Source of the DNA: Tengunoibacter tsumagoiensis
Lineage (GTDB): Bacteria > Chloroflexota > Ktedonobacteria > Ktedonobacterales > Ktedonobacteraceae
Reading direction: 5' to 3'
Assembly (NCBI RefSeq): GCF_003967535.1
Contig: NZ_BIFR01000001.1
Coordinates: forward strand, 239,493 to 303,492
DNA: 64,000 bases
Part shown: positions 61,358 through 64,000 of the stretch, one piece after another
Numbering within the stretch: position 1 is the stretch's first letter
Layout: every line of letters begins with the position of its first letter
Notes under the pieces: model-generated
Told to the model about the DNA's origin: nothing
The model's database searches: none
Seen by the model: the letters and a program-made list of their open reading frames with translations, nothing else
Program-made: the position numbers and the translations under genes

Positions 61358-62207
61358 AAAGTTCTTCCTCTAGCCCGGTCTCGTTCCAGAGGGGGCCTCG
61401 CTCGAGCATCAGGGGGCCCATCGGGTCCTCCTGAGAGACTTCGATCCGCTGCCACTTCCACATCTCCAGGACGGCGATAAAGGTAACGATAATGACTATT
61501 CTTGAGCTTTCGTCGGCCAGGATCTCAGAGAGGAGGACAGAGGAGCGACTCTGAAGATGAAGCCGGATTGCTGCGATACATTCACTGACCCTCACTTTTC
61601 GCGTGGGCATCAGCTCTGTTCCAGCCACGTTCTCTTTTGTCTGGAGCTCTAATAAACGCTGAAAAGCTCTCGCCAGAGACGACGCCTCCATGCCAACTAA
61701 TGTGGGTGGCGTCCAGGCGAGCTGGGCCTCAATCCCCGCCAGCAGGCCCGAACGAGCATGCGTCTGCAAACCTGACTCCTCATGCTTACGCAACACGTGA
61801 GCAATCTCTTTAGTGAGCTTGTATTCAATGAGGTGGCGCTGAAGCTCTTCAGCCATCTCGACGGCTGTATTCATCTCTTCGTTCTCTTCCGCTCTGGGGG
61901 CTTGCGGTAAGAGGCTCTGTGACTTAATAAACAGGAGGCGAGCAGCAATGGAGACAAATGACGCCATATTCGCTAGCGGCATCTGCCCATCCTCCAGACC
62001 CTGGAGATACGCAACATACTGATCAGTAACCTCCATAAGGGAGATCAGAGTAATCTCCATCTGCCGCTTCTCAATGAGATGTAAGAGGAGATCCAGCGGG
62101 CCCTCAAAGACGGGAAGATGGACAATATAGCGTGCCTGTTGCGCTGGCTCTTCGGTGATTGACGCAGCAGGAATCAGAGGTTCTAGCATACCATTATGAT
62201 ACCTCAT
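61353..62207 (-). CDS. scpA: Segregation and condensation protein A
   Basis: Kleisin subunit of the SMC-ScpAB complex for chromosome segregation. 284 residues: FEGPLDLLLHLIEKRQMEITLISLMEVTDQYVAYL is diagnostic, with LANMASFVSIAARLLFIKSQSLLP and a C-terminal winged helix (VIIVTFIAVLEMWKWQRIEVSQEDPMGPL). Starts at 62207 or 62189 are both possible. Overlaps the HD-hydrolase gene by 14 nt. The stop codon TGA (61353-61355) falls inside the conserved GGAGCTTCACG of the last array unit. scpB is not next to it. Confidence 0.95.
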   Translation of the reverse strand: MRYHNGMLEPLIPAASITEEPAQQARYIVHLPVFEGPLDLLLHLIEKRQMEITLISLMEVTDQYVAYLQGLEDGQMPLANMASFVSIAARLLFIKSQSLLPQAPRAEENEEMNTAVEMAEELQRHLIEYKLTKEIAHVLRKHEESGLQTHARSGLLAGIEAQLAWTPPTLVGMEASSLARAFQRLLELQTKENVAGTELMPTRKVRVSECIAAIRLHLQSRSSVLLSEILADESSRIVIIVTFIAVLEMWKWQRIEVSQEDPMGPLMLERGPLWNETGLEEELS

Positions 62208-62736
62208 CTACCTCGTGGAGGATTTGCGCAGGCCCAGAAGGCTGATGGTGAGTGCGAATATAGTGCACAGCTTGCTCTGAAAGTCCCGCCGCACTGGCCA
62301 ACTCTGCCCCGACCTCAGCATGCCACCAGGCATAACTCAAGGCCCTTTGCCATGAAGGAGTACGCGATGAAAAGTCCTGAGGGACAATGGCGAGATAGCG
62401 CAGAAGCCGGGGGGCCAACTTCTTGCCCAACACAATCACTGGACGTGTCCAGAACGGCACGCGGCCTTCAGCCTTCCCAACATCGTGTAATAAAGCCGCC
62501 GCGAGAAGATCAGAGTCAGTCTGGCCGCGCGCTTGCAATCCTCTGCATACACGCAGACTATGCTGCTGATCAGCCCGAGACATCGTAAGAAATAAGGGCC
62601 ATGCCGCCTCTGGAAGCAGCGCTCTCACTACTTCCTGCTCATCAGTTGTCAAAGGCGCTACAAAGCCCAACTGCTGCCGAACCTGATCCAATCGATACTT
62701 GATTACCTGTCGCCCAGTCATACATTTCTCGACCAT
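62194..62736 (-). CDS. HD-domain phosphohydrolase
   Basis: 180 residues with an HD domain: QHSLRVCRGLQ (first His), LAAALLHDVGKAEGR (HD pair) and AWWHAEVGAELASAAGLSEQAVHYIRTHHQ. These metal-binding proteins act on nucleotides, cyclic dinucleotides or phosphate esters; the substrate cannot be told. Downstream of a site-2 protease and overlapping scpA, so probably one transcript. Confidence 0.85.
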   Translation of the reverse strand: MVEKCMTGRQVIKYRLDQVRQQLGFVAPLTTDEQEVVRALLPEAAWPLFLTMSRADQQHSLRVCRGLQARGQTDSDLLAAALLHDVGKAEGRVPFWTRPVIVLGKKLAPRLLRYLAIVPQDFSSRTPSWQRALSYAWWHAEVGAELASAAGLSEQAVHYIRTHHQPSGPAQILHEVDEVS

Positions 62737-62754
62737 TTTTCCAACCAGGAGGCT

Positions 62755-63480
62755 TTAGAAACCATAGAAATTTGCGATCGTCTGAAATGGCAGACCAAAC
62801 ATCATAGCCACAACGTTGATGGAGACCCATTGAATATAATAGGCCAGGTTAAAGAGCGGAAACCAGCCCAATCCAACCAGACTCGCAATAAAAGGCACGA
62901 TAAAGAAGAGGATCAGAATAATAAAGGGGCCATAGACAGCCGAGCGAGCAAACTGTACAGCTTGCTTACTGGGCAATAGTGCATGGACGATCTGATACCC
63001 ATCCAATGGATGAAATGGAAGCAGGTTTAACAGTGCAATACCAATGTTGACACAGGCAAACACAATGAGAAATTGAAGCACGCGTTCAAAGAAAAAGTTA
63101 TCATGCAGAATAAAGACCGGCGCAAATAAGCGCGCCAATCCTGCTGTGACCAGGCCAACAACCAGACTAAAAATGGGACCGGCACAGGCCACAATCAGAA
63201 CGCCTGTATTCGCACCCACCTTCATTTTCCAGGGATCGGGTTTAACGGGCTTGCCCCATCCCATACCAGATAAAGACTGGAAGGCTAACACCACACAGAG
63301 CAAAGTGCCCACGGGATCAATATGTACACGTGGATTAAGCGTCTGTCTCCCCTCTAAACGAGGCGTGCGATCTCCAAGCCAGGCCGCCATCTGTGCATGT
63401 GCCCATTCATGCAGCGGAATAGCCATAAAAAAGGAGACAATTATCATCAGGGCGACGACTACATTAATACCTGTCCTCAT
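62755..63480 (-). CDS. Site-2 protease family membrane metalloprotease
   Basis: 241 residues, about six membrane helices. The zinc site HEWAH (in PLHEWAHAQMAAWLGD) plus distal NLLPFHPLDGYQI (third ligand D) are intact; TLNPRVHIDPVGT is also a family signature. Resembles the short YwhC/Rip-type S2P without PDZ domain. Cleaves membrane-embedded proteins; target unknown. 18 nt from the HD gene. Confidence 0.9.
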   Translation of the reverse strand: MRTGINVVVALMIIVSFFMAIPLHEWAHAQMAAWLGDRTPRLEGRQTLNPRVHIDPVGTLLCVVLAFQSLSGMGWGKPVKPDPWKMKVGANTGVLIVACAGPIFSLVVGLVTAGLARLFAPVFILHDNFFFERVLQFLIVFACVNIGIALLNLLPFHPLDGYQIVHALLPSKQAVQFARSAVYGPFIILILFFIVPFIASLVGLGWFPLFNLAYYIQWVSINVVAMMFGLPFQTIANFYGF

Positions 63481-63498
63481 TTGCCTTTACTCAATCCT

Positions 63499-64000
63499 TT
63501 AAGCTAAAAGATCAATCTCCATACCTTCGTATGCCGAGCGCGTCTGCGCAAAACGGCCCCGCGCCTCGGCTTCCATTGCATCTAGCTGATCATCATCATA
63601 AGTTGGCTCATGATGGAATAAGATGAGTTCTTTCACATGGGCGGCTGCGGCTGCCTCAATGGCCATCTCTACTGTACAATGACCAAATCCATGCTTGACC
63701 TTCTGATAATCCTTCTTCGTATATTGTGCATCGTGAATTAAGACGTCTGCACCTTCCATAAACTCAAGGATCTCACGCTCACAGCCTTCATTCCATTCTA
63801 CATCAGTAGCATACACTATCCGCTTACCTGCATGCTCGATCCGATAGAGAATCGCCCCATTGGTTGGATGATGGGTCGTAAATCTGGTGCTCACGCGCAC
63901 TTCCCCGGCCCCCACTATCTCTTTTCGGGGGGGATAGGCGTAGATACCTGGCTCGTCTGAGCCGTTAAGCCAGCTAATACTCTGTTCATCGGTGAGCGTA
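63499..64000 (-). CDS. MBL-fold metallohydrolase, C-terminal part (5' end outside window)
   Basis: The frame stays open to the right edge, so the N-terminus with the HxHxDH motif is missing. Visible: GAILYRIEHAGKRIVYATDVEWNEG, ADVLIHDAQYTKKDY, KHGFGHCTVEMAIEAAAAAHVKELILFHHEPTYDDD. The HDAQY aspartate, GHCT histidine and FHHEP histidine match metal sites of a beta-lactamase-fold subgroup common near signalling genes. Last visible gene of the S2P/HD/scpA group. Confidence 0.85.
   Translation of the reverse strand, partial: TLTDEQSISWLNGSDEPGIYAYPPRKEIVGAGEVRVSTRFTTHHPTNGAILYRIEHAGKRIVYATDVEWNEGCEREILEFMEGADVLIHDAQYTKKDYQKVKHGFGHCTVEMAIEAAAAAHVKELILFHHEPTYDDDQLDAMEAEARGRFAQTRSAYEGMEIDLLA

Noticed and set aside
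60815-61373. Short open frames within the hairpin array
   Set aside because: They are repeat sequence read through; the same short peptides recur in different units and there are no ribosome binding sites.

Overview
The window looks like a chromosomal segment from a Ktedonobacteria-like member of the Chloroflexota. This is an inference from gene content and protein style (very long, low-complexity ribosomal-protein extensions, HspR-type heat-shock control, dispersed palindromic repeats), not from a database search. Its core is one of the largest conserved bacterial gene clusters. Reading the minus strand from about 48.2 kb down to 15.6 kb it runs rpoB-rpoC, rpsL-rpsG-fusA-tuf, the S10 group (rpsJ to rpsQ), the spc group (rplN to secY-adk), the alpha group (infA-rpmJ-rpsM-rpsK-rpsD-rpoA-rplQ), then truA-rplM-rpsI. 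Gene order is nearly textbook. The departures are the absence of map between adk and infA, extra non-coding gaps (for example rplF-rplR), and strongly enlarged S3, S5, S6, S17, L3, L15, L17 and L18.

Left of the cluster: the 3' end of a chemoreceptor gene; an rpmI-rplT-(SpoU methyltransferase) group without infC; a GT-C-like membrane protein; a plus-strand rpsF-ssb-rpsR operon followed by a parvulin-type foldase, hemW and recJ; then a nitrogen/amino-acid group of glutamate dehydrogenase, arginase and a branched-chain aminotransferase. A bidirectional terminator separates the last of these from rpsI.

Right of the cluster: an unknown four-helix membrane protein; an Rrf2 regulator, receiver and cysteine-synthase group; a divergent OmpR-type two-component pair; a zinc alcohol dehydrogenase with a long disordered tail; a GH3 beta-N-acetylhexosaminidase; the grpE-dnaJ-hspR heat-shock operon; and an scpA / HD hydrolase / site-2 protease / MBL hydrolase group that leaves the window at its right edge.

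Several regulatory elements can be read directly. These are near-consensus sigma-70 promoters for rpmI, rpsF, infA, rpoB, the two-component system and grpE; a HAIR-like operator embedded in the grpE promoter, matching the hspR gene at the end of the same operon; a terminator-like attenuator in the rpsF leader; and leaders of about 550-580 nt for rpoB and infA.

Two elements fit no named class I can assign. The first is a tandem array of six 115-160 nt hairpin units (period about 175-200 nt) between scpA and grpE, with compensatory base changes in its stems; the scpA stop codon lies inside its last unit. The second is the ilvE leader, with three tandem small hairpins, then a strong ribosome binding site separated from the start codon by a foldable 54-nt stem.
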